DNA of 64,000 bases, taken from assembly GCA_944323825.1 (NCBI GenBank), contig CALUTY010000009.1, forward strand, positions 79,887-143,886. The letters are read 5' to 3'. Origin of the DNA: an uncultured Bacteroidales bacterium. Its GTDB lineage: Bacteria > Bacteroidota > Bacteroidia > Bacteroidales > UBA932. The notes below the pieces were generated by a model that saw only the letters and a program-made list of their open reading frames with translations, had not been told where the DNA came from and searched no databases. The translations under genes and the position numbers were made by a program. Shown here piece by piece: positions 27,195 through 36,772 of this stretch (the first letter of the stretch is position 1; each line of letters opens with the position of its first letter).

Positions 27195-29432
27195 ATGAGT
27201 GTTTCTGAATTTACGCAAGCGGATTACGCCGTCATCGGACGGGACTATGCCGACCTTAAGGAGGCCGCCAGAAAACGGTGTGCCAACCAGGCAGAGCTGG
27301 ATGTGGTCCAGAAGGCCTTTGACTTTGCCAATGAAGCCCACAAGGGAGTGAGGCGCCGTTCCGGCGAGCCTTACATCCTGCACCCGATTGCAGTGGCCAA
27401 GATTGTGGTGAGCAATATCGGTTTAGGCTACAAGTCCATTGCCGCCGCCCTGCTTCATGATGTGGTGGAAGACACCGACTACACGGTAGATGACATAAGG
27501 AATCTTTTCGGGGAAAAGATTGCCTCCCTTGTGGACGGCCTCACCAAGATCAAGACTGTCCTCGACAATGAGGACAAGGCCAAGCAGAAGAGCATTCAGG
27601 CCGAGAACTTCAAGAGGATACTCCTGACCCTGAACGACGATGTGAGGGTGGTGCTCATCAAGCTTGCGGACAGGCTCCACAACTGCCGGACAATAGAGTT
27701 CATGCCGGAATACAAGAGGGACAAGATCCTGAGCGAGACAATGTTCATCTTCATCCCCCTCGCCCACAGACTCGGCCTTTATGAGGTGAAGTCCGAAATG
27801 GAGGACATATGGCTCCGCTATAAGGAACCTGAGGTCTTCAATGACATCACAGCCAAGATCAACCGGAACATCAACGACAAGGAGAAGGAGATAGACGAGT
27901 TCATCCTGCCCATCAGCAATGCCCTGAAGACGGCCGGATTCAATTTCGAGATTAAGAAAAGGGTCAAGACGCCATATTCCATCTGGCACAAGATGGTCAC
28001 CAAGAACATCACCTTTGACCAGATATATGACCTCTATGCCGTAAGAATCATTTTTACTCCTGACGAATCCGCCACGGAGAGCGAGAGGGACCAGTGCTAT
28101 CATGTCTTCTCCATCATCACAGGCATATACCGCTACAAGAGCGACAGGATCCGCGACTGGGTGAAGCACCCGAAGAACAACGGCTATGAGGCCCTGCACT
28201 GCACCGTCATGAGCCATTCAGGCATCTGGATAGAGGTCCAGATAAGGACCAGGAGGATGAATGACATCGCAGAAAAGGGAATCGCTGCGCACTGGGCATA
28301 CAAGAAGGACGGTTTCGTGGGCGAGAATGACAGCGAGATGGACAAATGGATCAGCAAGGTCAAGGAAATCCTTGTGGACCCTGATGTGAACGCCCTTGAA
28401 CTCCTCGACATAATCCACAACGACCTGACCACCTCCGAAATATTCGTCTTCACTCCAAAAGGAGACCAGAAAAGCATCCAGAAAGGGGCCACAGCCCTCG
28501 ACTTCGCATATTCCATCCACACCGAAATAGGCAACCGGGCCATCGCCGCCAAGGTCAACATGAAGCTTGTCCCTCTCTCGTATGAGCTGAGGACCGGTGA
28601 CCAGGTAGAAATCATCACGGCTGAAAACGAAAAGCCGAAACGGGAATGGCTGAAGTTCCTGCAGACCCGCAAGGCCAGGGGTATCGTGCTGGACTATTTC
28701 AAGGGCGAAAGACAGGAAAGCATCCGTGTCGGCAAGAAGATGGTGGAGGAGCAGCTGAACGCAATAGGCCGCAAACCTGATGAGGCCACCATTTCGGCCA
28801 TGCTGGACGGCTATGAGATATTCGAAAGGAGTGCGGATGAACTTTATTTCAGGGTAGGGCTCGGTCTTCTGAAACTCAACAATCTCGATGAAATCGTTAA
28901 GACCGGAGAAGTCCGGACAGGCAAGCCGCGCCCATGGAATTTCGGATGGTTCAAGGGTAAGGACAAGGAGAAGAAAGACAGCTATGTGATCGGGGATGTC
29001 AATGACACAAAGCATAAATATGTGATAGCCAACTGCTGCAATCCTATCCCGGGTGACAGCGTCGTGGGCTTCCTTGCTTCCGACGGGACAATAACTGTCC
29101 ACAAAAAGACATGCAGCGTCGCCAACAGCATCGCCGCCAAGCACGGGGACAGGATAGTGGTGCCGGAATGGGAAGGGGCTGTGCCGGACAGCTCTTTCCT
29201 CGTCAGGCTTTCGCTGAAGGGATTCGACAGGCTCGGCATAATCAACGAGATTTCAAGATATATTTCCCTCGTGATGAGCGTGAATATAAGAAGGTTCTAT
29301 CTCGGCACCGAGGAAGGGGTCTTCGAAGGCTACATAGATCTCTATGTCCATGACAAGGATGACCTGGAGAAGCTGATAAAGAAGCTTAACAAGATTGAAG
29401 GCATACAGAGTGTAGTACGGTCGGACCTGTAG
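27195..29432 (+). CDS. bifunctional (p)ppGpp synthetase/hydrolase (RelA/SpoT family)
   Basis: 745 residues from the ATG at 27195. The HD hydrolase domain is intact (LHPIAVAKIV, LLHDVVEDTDY, KLADRLHN). The synthetase domain has YDLYAVRIIF, NNGYEALHCTV and WIEVQIRT. TGS (IFVFTPKGDQKSIQKGATALDFAYSIH) and a C-terminal ACT domain follow. It makes and removes the stringent alarmone. It begins within a few bases of the yihY stop. Confidence 0.96.
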   Translation: MSVSEFTQADYAVIGRDYADLKEAARKRCANQAELDVVQKAFDFANEAHKGVRRRSGEPYILHPIAVAKIVVSNIGLGYKSIAAALLHDVVEDTDYTVDDIRNLFGEKIASLVDGLTKIKTVLDNEDKAKQKSIQAENFKRILLTLNDDVRVVLIKLADRLHNCRTIEFMPEYKRDKILSETMFIFIPLAHRLGLYEVKSEMEDIWLRYKEPEVFNDITAKINRNINDKEKEIDEFILPISNALKTAGFNFEIKKRVKTPYSIWHKMVTKNITFDQIYDLYAVRIIFTPDESATESERDQCYHVFSIITGIYRYKSDRIRDWVKHPKNNGYEALHCTVMSHSGIWIEVQIRTRRMNDIAEKGIAAHWAYKKDGFVGENDSEMDKWISKVKEILVDPDVNALELLDIIHNDLTTSEIFVFTPKGDQKSIQKGATALDFAYSIHTEIGNRAIAAKVNMKLVPLSYELRTGDQVEIITAENEKPKREWLKFLQTRKARGIVLDYFKGERQESIRVGKKMVEEQLNAIGRKPDEATISAMLDGYEIFERSADELYFRVGLGLLKLNNLDEIVKTGEVRTGKPRPWNFGWFKGKDKEKKDSYVIGDVNDTKHKYVIANCCNPIPGDSVVGFLASDGTITVHKKTCSVANSIAAKHGDRIVVPEWEGAVPDSSFLVRLSLKGFDRLGIINEISRYISLVMSVNIRRFYLGTEEGVFEGYIDLYVHDKDDLEKLIKKLNKIEGIQSVVRSDL

Positions 29433-29522
29433 TTTCGCAGCATTTACGGCACGATGATTGAGGTCTCCCCGCGTCCGGCCGGAAAATGCCGGGCAACTGA
29501 TGACAAGCAGACAGATTTACAG

Positions 29523-31322
29523 ATGAAAAGATTTTTTGGAAAATATTTTCCGGTCATTCCGGTCGGCCTTGTGTTGGGCACGATATTGTTTTCGCATTCA
29601 TGTGCCAACACCACCACCCCGCCGAGCGGAGGTCCCAAAGATACAATTCCCCCGGTGATAGTGGAGCTGTTCCCCTACCCTGGTGCAACCCATGTCCCTG
29701 TGCACAAGACACAGCTTGAGTTCAAGTTCAATGAATTCGTGACAGTCAAGGACCAGCAGAGCATCTTCCTCTCACCGCCTATGGAAAAGAGGCCGAAATA
29801 CAAGCTGAAAGGCAAGAGCCTGGTGGTATCTTTTGAAAATGACCTCGATTCCAACAGGACCTATGTCCTCGACATCACCAATGCGATAGCCGACAACAAC
29901 GAAGGGAACATGTACCCTGGCTATGCCCTCGCCTTTTCCACCGGGCATACGCTCGACTCCATGATGATCACCGGTACGGTGCAGGATTGCAATACCCTCA
30001 TGCCGATGAAGGGAGTCACCGTCATGCTGTACAAGGATCAGGCGGATTCCGCTGTGTTCAAGCAGAGGCCGGTCGCCGCAGGAAAGACTGACGACTGGGG
30101 GTATTTCTGTCTGAGAAACATCCAGGACACCGTCTATCGCCTGTATGCAGTGAAGGATGACAACAATGACAACATGTACCAGGCCGAGAACAACGAGCTT
30201 GTGGCCTTCTGGGACACCCTGATACGGCCTGTCACAGTAGTGAAGGACTCGCTTCCGGAAGTCATCAAATATCTGATGACAGACACCCTCGCCTGCCTTG
30301 CGAGGAAATCCGAATATGAACTGAACATGTTCAGGGAAACTCCGTCCAAGCAGATGATAGTCAACAAGGAAAGGCTCGGAGAGCGTACGGCGTACATCAC
30401 CTTCATGGCTCCATATGCCCAGATCGACTCTATCTGGATAAAGGATGTTCCTCATGAAAAGCTCATCACCCAGTTCAACCTGGAACGGGACAGTCTTGAA
30501 ATCTGGGTCAACGACCCGAAGAAACAGCCTGACACGCTTTTCCTGTATGTGAATTACATGAAGACCGACACCTTGGGCCAGCTTGTCCCGTTTACGGAGG
30601 AAGTGAAGCTTTCCAAGCCCCGCACACTCGGGGCGGCAAAGAGTTCGAGCCGTGACATAAAGAAAGAAGACACCACAGCCGTGTTCACCGTGACTGCGGA
30701 GCCTGAAACCATTGAGCAATACGGATTCGTGATAGAATTCAAGTATCCGCTTGTCACGGATGCCTTTGATTCCCTCGACTTCTGGTATGTCAACCCGAAG
30801 CAGCAGGAGGTCAAGGAAAAATACACCGTCACGAAAGACAGCCTGAACCTCAGGAAATATGTTGTCACTCCAGGAGTCAAGCTACTGCCGGGATATGAAT
30901 ATTTCCTGAAGATACCGCACCGCAAATTCGTGGACATAAACGGTTTCTACAATGACAGTCTGGAGGTGAAGGTCTCGCTTCCGAACGACGACAAGCTGAG
31001 TTCAATGACGGTGGAGATGACTGATGTCAAAAACAAATACATCATCGACCTGCTGAACGAAAAGCGCGACCAGGTGCTCAGGTCATATACGATTGACAGC
31101 GACCAGACCCTGCTTTTCCCTTACCTGAAAGCAGGAAAATATTCATTGAGGCTCACCGAGGACCTGAACAGGAACGGGCTTGTGGATACCGGCAACCTGC
31201 TGGAGCACAAGCAGCCTGAAAAGGTCAAGTTCTTCAAGCTGGACGACGGCACATTCCTCATTGACATCCCTGAGATGACGGAACTGCAGCAGACAATAGA
31301 TGTAGGAGAAATGTTCAAATAG
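29523..31322 (+). CDS. Ig-like domain lipoprotein (Big_5/SbsA-like)
   Basis: 599 residues from MKRFFGKYF. The lipoprotein signal ends SHSCANTTTPPSGGPKDTIPP, a signature of this Bacteroidetes family. An SbsA-like Ig domain follows (PVIVELFPYPGATHVPVHKTQLEFKFNEFV, in part). A carboxypeptidase regulatory-like domain (LMPMKGVTVMLYKD) and further beta-rich regions complete it. The reading frame is open from 29454, but the signal peptide sets the start at 29523. The family is widespread and uncharacterised; an envelope role is likely. Confidence 0.88.
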   Translation: MKRFFGKYFPVIPVGLVLGTILFSHSCANTTTPPSGGPKDTIPPVIVELFPYPGATHVPVHKTQLEFKFNEFVTVKDQQSIFLSPPMEKRPKYKLKGKSLVVSFENDLDSNRTYVLDITNAIADNNEGNMYPGYALAFSTGHTLDSMMITGTVQDCNTLMPMKGVTVMLYKDQADSAVFKQRPVAAGKTDDWGYFCLRNIQDTVYRLYAVKDDNNDNMYQAENNELVAFWDTLIRPVTVVKDSLPEVIKYLMTDTLACLARKSEYELNMFRETPSKQMIVNKERLGERTAYITFMAPYAQIDSIWIKDVPHEKLITQFNLERDSLEIWVNDPKKQPDTLFLYVNYMKTDTLGQLVPFTEEVKLSKPRTLGAAKSSSRDIKKEDTTAVFTVTAEPETIEQYGFVIEFKYPLVTDAFDSLDFWYVNPKQQEVKEKYTVTKDSLNLRKYVVTPGVKLLPGYEYFLKIPHRKFVDINGFYNDSLEVKVSLPNDDKLSSMTVEMTDVKNKYIIDLLNEKRDQVLRSYTIDSDQTLLFPYLKAGKYSLRLTEDLNRNGLVDTGNLLEHKQPEKVKFFKLDDGTFLIDIPEMTELQQTIDVGEMFK

Positions 31323-31332
31323 AAGAAGTGCC

Positions 31333-32334
31333 ATGAAGAAAAAATCACTGCATATTTTTCTGCTGTTTCTGCTCCCGTTCTGCATATCGCTCCGCCTTTC
31401 CGCACAGGATACGGCATCACTGGTGATACGGGCGGACACCTCCCTGATGAATCTCAGAGACTCATCCGCAGCCATGTCCATCATGAAGACCGACTCCCTG
31501 CATAACGGGAAGAAGCATCCTGCAAAGACCGGAAGGAAAGCCCGGAAAGAGACACTGGAACTTGCCATGCAGGACACGGCGTCGCTCGCCTATCTTGATT
31601 CTCTGGATGTGAAGAAGAATAATGTCATCAACGACTATACGATGATAGGAGTCCAATACGGCATGGCCATGAGCCAGGTAATGTGGAATCCTTCCATGCG
31701 GCAGGGCTTCCTGTTCGTCCCGTACAATTTCGGCATAACATACACACGCTATGGAAAGATGTTCGGCTACATGCCGTATTTCGGCTTCCAGGCGAGTCTG
31801 ATCTATGCCAGGGAAGGCTACAAGTTCAAGGCTGACGACCAGAGCGGCTACATCCCCGATGTCGAAGGGGCGCACGAGGCTGTGATGGATGTGATTGAGG
31901 TGCCGGTGATGGCGCATTGTCATGTTGATTTCTGGAAAATGAAACTCATGGTCAACATCGGTTTCTTCGCAGGATACCGGCTGAGCATCCACAGGACCGG
32001 GGAAACGGTGGATCCGGCCATCCGTGATGCCTTCCTGGACACTGACAGGCGGTTTGACTACGGCATAAAGGGCGGGGCCGGGTTCGGCTTTGTCTTTGAC
32101 CCGGTCGAAATACATTTCTCCGCAATGTACAAATATTCGATGTCATCCCTCTATCAGCCGGACTATTACAGCCAGTACTACTACCGCTACGCCTATCCTT
32201 CCAACATAGTCTTTTCTGTCGGACTGCATTTCCAGCTTACCAAGAGGACAGGAAAGACAAGGCACCAGCTGAAACAGGAGGCACGGCAGCAGATGGAAGT
32301 CGTCAATTCACTCGGAACTGTCGGCAAACAATAG
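31333..32334 (+). CDS. outer-membrane beta-barrel protein (PorT-like)
   Basis: 333 residues with a Sec signal peptide (LSAQDTAS cleavage). Residues about 105-310 show alternating aromatic strands (GVQYGMAMSQV, YTRYGKMFGYMPYFGFQASL, MVNIGFFAGYRLS, IVFSVGLHFQL) as in PorT/OmpW-type barrels. The tail after the last strand is basic. It sits 10 bases after the Ig-like lipoprotein gene and could work with it. Function unknown. Confidence 0.8.
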   Translation: MKKKSLHIFLLFLLPFCISLRLSAQDTASLVIRADTSLMNLRDSSAAMSIMKTDSLHNGKKHPAKTGRKARKETLELAMQDTASLAYLDSLDVKKNNVINDYTMIGVQYGMAMSQVMWNPSMRQGFLFVPYNFGITYTRYGKMFGYMPYFGFQASLIYAREGYKFKADDQSGYIPDVEGAHEAVMDVIEVPVMAHCHVDFWKMKLMVNIGFFAGYRLSIHRTGETVDPAIRDAFLDTDRRFDYGIKGGAGFGFVFDPVEIHFSAMYKYSMSSLYQPDYYSQYYYRYAYPSNIVFSVGLHFQLTKRTGKTRHQLKQEARQQMEVVNSLGTVGKQ

Positions 32335-32335
32335 T

Positions 32336-33691
32336 ATGATTATGAAATATATTACAGCAAAGGCAGGAAATGTCCTCATAGGTCACGGACATCCGATCGT
32401 GGTGCAGACAATGTGCAACACGCATACATCCGACATAGAGGCCACAGTGGAGCAATGCAGGAGGATGCATGAGGCAGGTGCGCAGCTCATCAGGCTCACC
32501 GTGCCGGGAATGAAGGAAATAGAGGCAATCAGGGACATAAAGTCAAGGCTGAGGAAAGAAGGCATAGACACTCCACTGGTCGCAGACATACATTTTTCGT
32601 CCGAAACGGCAATTGCCGCAGCTGAAACAGTCGAGAAGGTCCGCATCAACCCGGGCAATTTCCACAAGGACCATGCTCAGGCCAGACTGCAGTTCGCAAG
32701 GCTTGTGGAAGTATGCCGCACACACGGGACAGCCATAAGGATAGGCTTGAACCACGGTTCCCTCGGACAGAGGATAACCGAACTCTACGGCAACACTCCC
32801 CTTGCGATGAAGGAGGCAGCGATGGAATGGATAGACATGTGCATAGAGAATGACTTTTTCAATGTAGTCGTTTCCCTGAAGGCAAGCAACACCATCGTGA
32901 TGGTGGAGGCCTACCGCCTCCTTTATGCCGCCATGAAGGAGAAAGGGATCATATTCCCCCTCCATCTCGGGGTGACAGAGGCAGGCAACGGTGATGCAGG
33001 CAGGATGAAGTCCGCCGCAGGGATATCCGCCCTGCTGTCGGACGGTATAGGAGATACCATCAGGGTATCCCTGACAGAAGACCCCGTAAATGAAATCCCT
33101 GTGGCAAGACATATAGCAGAAAGATATGACGGACTGCGCCATTCCTCAATGGTCTCTGTGAAGATTGAAGACAAGAAAGCCACGGCCGTCTACCGCGCCC
33201 CTTCGCGGGAAAGCCTTATTCTGGACTTTGCCTGCGATTTCGGCAGGCGCCTTCTTGACAGGGAAATAGATGAAGTCGGCATAAGCGGCGAATATTCTTT
33301 GACAGAGCCTGACGGCAGCAGTAAGACTGTCCTCCTTGACGGTTCGGACGAAGCTGCATATCTCAGCGACGAACTCATGCAGGCCACCAGAAGGCGTTTC
33401 TACAGGCCGGAATACATCGCCTGCCCGGGATGCGGCCGTACAATGTATAACCTTGAAGCCACATTCAATGAAGTCAAGCGCAGGACCGCCCATCTCAAGG
33501 GCATGGTCATAGCCGTCATGGGCTGCATTGTCAACGGGCCCGGAGAAATGGCAGATGCAGACTGGGGCTATGTAGGCGAAGGCGACCATAAGGTAGCCAT
33601 CTACAAAGGCAAGACCCCAGTCCTCCGCCATGTCCCGGAATCCGAAGCCATCGACCGCCTCCTTGAACTGATCGGTCAGGATGCCCAATAG
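32336..33691 (+). CDS. ispG: 4-hydroxy-3-methylbut-2-enyl diphosphate synthase, shortened insert type
   Basis: 451 residues. It catalyses the sixth step of the MEP isoprenoid pathway. The TIM barrel (HPIVVQTMCNTHTSDIEATV, VADIHFS, VRINPGN, GLNHGSLGQR, SLTEDP) and the 4Fe-4S domain (CPGCGRTMYN, VMGCIVNGPGEMADADWGYVG) are intact. Bacteroidetes enzymes I know of have a large central domain and about 600 residues; here only about 80 residues link barrel and cluster domain, giving a length between that and the E. coli form. It starts 1 base after the preceding stop. Confidence 0.95.
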   Translation: MIMKYITAKAGNVLIGHGHPIVVQTMCNTHTSDIEATVEQCRRMHEAGAQLIRLTVPGMKEIEAIRDIKSRLRKEGIDTPLVADIHFSSETAIAAAETVEKVRINPGNFHKDHAQARLQFARLVEVCRTHGTAIRIGLNHGSLGQRITELYGNTPLAMKEAAMEWIDMCIENDFFNVVVSLKASNTIVMVEAYRLLYAAMKEKGIIFPLHLGVTEAGNGDAGRMKSAAGISALLSDGIGDTIRVSLTEDPVNEIPVARHIAERYDGLRHSSMVSVKIEDKKATAVYRAPSRESLILDFACDFGRRLLDREIDEVGISGEYSLTEPDGSSKTVLLDGSDEAAYLSDELMQATRRRFYRPEYIACPGCGRTMYNLEATFNEVKRRTAHLKGMVIAVMGCIVNGPGEMADADWGYVGEGDHKVAIYKGKTPVLRHVPESEAIDRLLELIGQDAQ

Positions 33692-33697
33692 AAAAAT

Positions 33698-33732
33698 CCT
33701 GCCCATATTCCAGTTCCAGGAGTATGGGCAGG
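33698..33732. terminator. bidirectional terminator between ispG and the CNNM gene
   Basis: CCTGCCCATA (33698-33707) and TATGGGCAGG (33723-33732) are perfect inverted repeats. A short T-run follows on the plus strand and an A-run precedes it, so it can end both converging transcripts. Confidence 0.88.
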
Positions 33733-33778
33733 ACTATTTTACTGGTGACGCCCCTGTCATTCAGGGATTTTCCCGATA

Positions 33779-35080
33779 TCATATCTGCTCCGCCGGAGTT
33801 TCTTCCTTGCGGATCCTCTTCACGATCACCTTGTCGATCCGGGCACCGTCCATGTCCACGACTTCAAAGGAGAAGTCCCTCCATGTAGCCTTCTCGCCTG
33901 CAATCGGCACATGCTCCAGTTCATCCAGAATCAGACCTCCGACAGTGGTATATTCCGAATCGGGATCATTGTCGTCTATGTCGAAGTACATCCTGAAGTC
34001 ATACATGGAGCATTGGCCGTCCACGAACCAGCCGTCATTGTCCTGACGGGCAATGATGTCCGGCTCCTTCTGATGGTCGTCATTCACTATTCCCACAAGG
34101 GCCTCCATTATGTCCTTGAGCGTGATTATTCCGGAGCAGAAACCGTATTCGTCGCATACGAGTGCCCTGCTTATCCTCATCTTCTTCATCTGCTCCAGCA
34201 CGGCATATACGCTCATGTTCTCATGGAAATATACCGGCTCGTGTATCATCCCTTCAAGGCTGAATTCAGGCTTGCCCACATTCAGGACAAAATCCTTCAG
34301 GGAGAGCACACCGACCACATGGTCGAGATCACCGTCAGTCACGGGATAAGCCTCAAAGAGGTTTTCCTCTATCGTGTTGCGTATCTCCTGCTCGGTCATG
34401 TCCTTGTCAAGCCACACGATGTCCCCTCGCAATGTCATGATGGTATTGACCTTCAGGTCACCCAGCGCAAATACCCTCTCCACTATGTCCTGCTCGACCG
34501 GAGATACTTCTCCTTCGACAGTCCCCTCCTGTATTATGGACTTGATTTCCTCCTCAGTGACCTTCGACTCCTGGCTCTTTACTCCAAGGACCTTGATTAT
34601 CAAGGCAGTGCTCTTGGCAAGTATCCATACGAAAGGAGATGAAACCATGGCGATCACCTTCATCGGCCCTGCCACCACCTTCGCCACCTTTTCAGATGCG
34701 CTGAGGGCAATCCTCTTCGGGACAAGCTCCCCGAAGACGATGCTCAGGTATGTCACAAGAATCACTATCAGGGCCTTCGCGAGGGCGGAGGCGATACCTG
34801 CGGACATCCCGGCATTGATGAAGAGCGATGCAAGCCCTGCGGCCACCTTGTTGCCGGAGAAGATACCGGTGAGGATGCCTATAAGTGTGATGCCTATCTG
34901 TACGGCGGAAAGGAACTTGTCAGGATCCGAGGAGAGCTTCAGGGCGGTCTTTGCCGCCTTGCTTCCCTTGTTGGCATCCGCCTGGAGATTGGATTTCCTG
35001 GCTGAAACCACCGCCATTTCAGACATGGCGAAAATGCCGTTCAGCAGGATAAGAAACAGGATTATGAATATCTCGCTCAT
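33779..35080 (-). CDS. CNNM/CBS-domain membrane protein (hemolysin/CorC family, GldE-like)
   Basis: 433 residues. A DUF21/CNNM membrane domain (about 1-180, with FAMSEMAVVSARKS and IVFGELVPKRIALS) precedes a CBS pair (about 205-330, IMTLRGDIVWLD and SRALVCDEYGFCSGIITLKDIMEALVG, in part) and a CorC/HlyC transporter-associated domain (GQCSMYDFRMYFDI, TVGGLILDELEHVP). The family is linked to magnesium or cobalt efflux, and in gliding Bacteroidetes to GldE. Its start overlaps the stop of a possible 43-codon ORF. Confidence 0.92.
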   Translation of the reverse strand: MSEIFIILFLILLNGIFAMSEMAVVSARKSNLQADANKGSKAAKTALKLSSDPDKFLSAVQIGITLIGILTGIFSGNKVAAGLASLFINAGMSAGIASALAKALIVILVTYLSIVFGELVPKRIALSASEKVAKVVAGPMKVIAMVSSPFVWILAKSTALIIKVLGVKSQESKVTEEEIKSIIQEGTVEGEVSPVEQDIVERVFALGDLKVNTIMTLRGDIVWLDKDMTEQEIRNTIEENLFEAYPVTDGDLDHVVGVLSLKDFVLNVGKPEFSLEGMIHEPVYFHENMSVYAVLEQMKKMRISRALVCDEYGFCSGIITLKDIMEALVGIVNDDHQKEPDIIARQDNDGWFVDGQCSMYDFRMYFDIDDNDPDSEYTTVGGLILDELEHVPIAGEKATWRDFSFEVVDMDGARIDKVIVKRIRKEETPAEQI

Positions 35081-35208
35081 ATAACCTCCGTTTTAGTTAA
35101 AGAAATTGCGATTACATGAGCATTGCCCGGCAAGGGCACCGAGTCATCCGGATTGTTTTCCGATTCAGGCAGCATTGAGGCCGAACCGTTGTTTGTTTCC
35201 TTGTCCAT
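35077..35208 (-). CDS. possible 43-aa small protein coupled to the CNNM gene
   Basis: An ORF from ATG 35208 (MDKETNNGSASMLPESENNP) ends with a TGA that overlaps the CNNM start as ATGA. It is acidic and without recognisable domains, and no strong Shine-Dalgarno precedes it. The exact overlap is the main support. It may be the shortened remains of the protein encoded upstream of this family in other Bacteroidetes, or chance. Confidence 0.35.
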   Translation of the reverse strand: MDKETNNGSASMLPESENNPDDSVPLPGNAHVIAISLTKTEVI

Positions 35209-35235
35209 TGTCTTATATAAATAGTTTGTGTACAT

Positions 35236-35886
35236 TTAAAGTTCGGCAATCACCGATTCGCAGGCCTTGACATAATCCCCGACCTGGACCTTTATGTCAG
35301 CATCCAGAGGCAGGAACATGTCCACCCTGGAGCCGAACTTGATGATGCCGCACTGTTCGCCCTTCACGCCCGGCTTGCCTACTTCTGCATAGGAAACTAT
35401 CCTCCTTGCAAAAGTCCCGGCAATCTGCTTGAAGAAGACTTCACCCTGTCCGTTTCTGATGGCCACCGATGTGTGCTCGTTCAGTTCGGATGCCTTCGGC
35501 ATGAAGGCGAGAAAATATTTTCCCGGGTGGTATTTATAATAGGTGACTTCACCGGATATCGGCCAGAAATTGACATGGACATTGAAAAAGTCCATATAGA
35601 CCGACACCTGTATGCATTCCCCGTGTATGAATTCGTCTTCATAGACCTTGTCCACGATCACGATCTCCCCGTCGGCGGCGGATGTCACCACATTCTCGCC
35701 CTGCACGGTTTCCCTTTCAGGCACACGGAAAAAGTAGAACACGAATATCATGAAGGAGGCTACGATGACGGTGAGAGGGTATGATATGAAAGTGCACTGA
35801 ATGAAGTGCAGCACGAGATAGATCAGCACTGCGCACAACATCCATATCCCCAGTATCGTTCCCCTTCCGTCTTTGTGTATAGTCAT
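35236..35886 (-). CDS. psd: phosphatidylserine decarboxylase proenzyme
   Basis: 216 residues from MTIHKDGRGTI, the usual opening for the short (archaeal-type) class. Membrane segments occupy about 10-50. The self-cleavage site is in IIKFGSRVDMFLP, where the Ser becomes the pyruvoyl group. It makes phosphatidylethanolamine. The open frame reaches 35955, but a TAAATTTG promoter box at 35908-35915 lies within that extension, confirming the shorter start. Last gene of the rsfS-ftsH-cdsA-psd group. Confidence 0.94.
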   Translation of the reverse strand: MTIHKDGRGTILGIWMLCAVLIYLVLHFIQCTFISYPLTVIVASFMIFVFYFFRVPERETVQGENVVTSAADGEIVIVDKVYEDEFIHGECIQVSVYMDFFNVHVNFWPISGEVTYYKYHPGKYFLAFMPKASELNEHTSVAIRNGQGEVFFKQIAGTFARRIVSYAEVGKPGVKGEQCGIIKFGSRVDMFLPLDADIKVQVGDYVKACESVIAEL

Positions 35887-35907
35887 GATACCCTGTGTTT
35901 CATCCTG

Positions 35908-35915
35908 CAAATTTA
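35908..35915 (-). promoter_or_regulatory. -7 box of psd
   Basis: TAAATTTG on the minus strand matches TAnnTTTG and lies 22 bases before the psd start, in the gap after cdsA. It suggests psd has its own promoter as well as read-through. Confidence 0.55.
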
Positions 35916-35932
35916 AATATTTTTTCCGAATA

Positions 35933-36772
35933 TCAGAGAATGTTGAGCACCACAAGGTATATCACCCCCATCGGAATGGCCATGAGCGCACTGTCAAACC
36001 TGTCCCAGATGCCGCCGTGCCCGGGAATCACCGAGCCGGAATCCTTTACCGCATAATGCCTTTTCCATTGAGACTCAATGAGGTCCCCATATACCCCGGC
36101 GATGTTCATCAGGGCTGCCATAATGATGCAGTGGTGCAGCGGATATGTGAACAGTCCGCCATAATGCAGGGCAACTGCCACACCTATGGCAAGGATAAAC
36201 CCTCCCCAGAAGCCTATCCATGACTTTTTCGGAGAAACCTCCGGAAAGAGCTTCTTCCCGTATTTCTGCCCGAGTGTGATACCGAAGATATAGGCGCCCA
36301 CATCAGAAGCCCAGATGATGCAGAAAAAGCAGAAGAGCAGCATCCCGTCATATTCCCCGTTGAACTTGAACACAGCAAAATTCGACAGGGTTACAGGCAC
36401 TGCTATATAAAGCAGGGCCGTATAGAGGTAAGCAAATTTTCCGAAATCAGTCTTGTCCTTGACATACAAGGAGTTGACCATCACAATAAAAATCGGGATG
36501 AAGGCCAGCATCACCAGCCTTCCAGGCAAGTGGAATCCGGTATAGAAAAATGTCAGAATGAAGAGCGTGCAGCCGGCAAATATTGCCAGCAGCTGCGAAA
36601 AGCGGTATTCGTTGCCCATTGTCATCCTGAAGAATTCCACCATCATGCATATCATCAGGACAAGCATCAGTGCGCAGAAAAAGAATTTTCCGAGCAGCAG
36701 CGACACCACGACGGCAGCGATTATGAGTATTCCCGACAGCGTCCTTTGGATCAGATTCCTCATGTCATTCAT
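35933..36772 (-). CDS. cdsA: phosphatidate cytidylyltransferase
   Basis: 279 residues from [14 protein letters not shown]. It makes CDP-diacylglycerol, the branch point for phospholipids. About eight membrane segments are visible, and the C-terminal signature reads GDLIESQWKRHYAVKDSGSVIPGHGGIWDRFDS (in part), with the metal-binding Asp residues. The start overlaps the ftsH stop by 8 bases; MRNLIQ at 36763 is the alternative. Upstream open frame to 36901 is not family-like. Confidence 0.95.
   Translation of the reverse strand: MNDMRNLIQRTLSGILIIAAVVVSLLLGKFFFCALMLVLMICMMVEFFRMTMGNEYRFSQLLAIFAGCTLFILTFFYTGFHLPGRLVMLAFIPIFIVMVNSLYVKDKTDFGKFAYLYTALLYIAVPVTLSNFAVFKFNGEYDGMLLFCFFCIIWASDVGAYIFGITLGQKYGKKLFPEVSPKKSWIGFWGGFILAIGVAVALHYGGLFTYPLHHCIIMAALMNIAGVYGDLIESQWKRHYAVKDSGSVIPGHGGIWDRFDSALMAIPMGVIYLVVLNIL

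Noticed and set aside
27423..29144. Long minus-strand ORFs (264 and 308 codons) opposite relA/spoT
   Set aside because: Shadows of the conserved synthetase gene caused by its base composition.
34374..35084. Plus-strand 236-codon ORF opposite the CNNM gene
   Set aside because: Antisense shadow; the minus-strand protein has clear CNNM and CBS domains.
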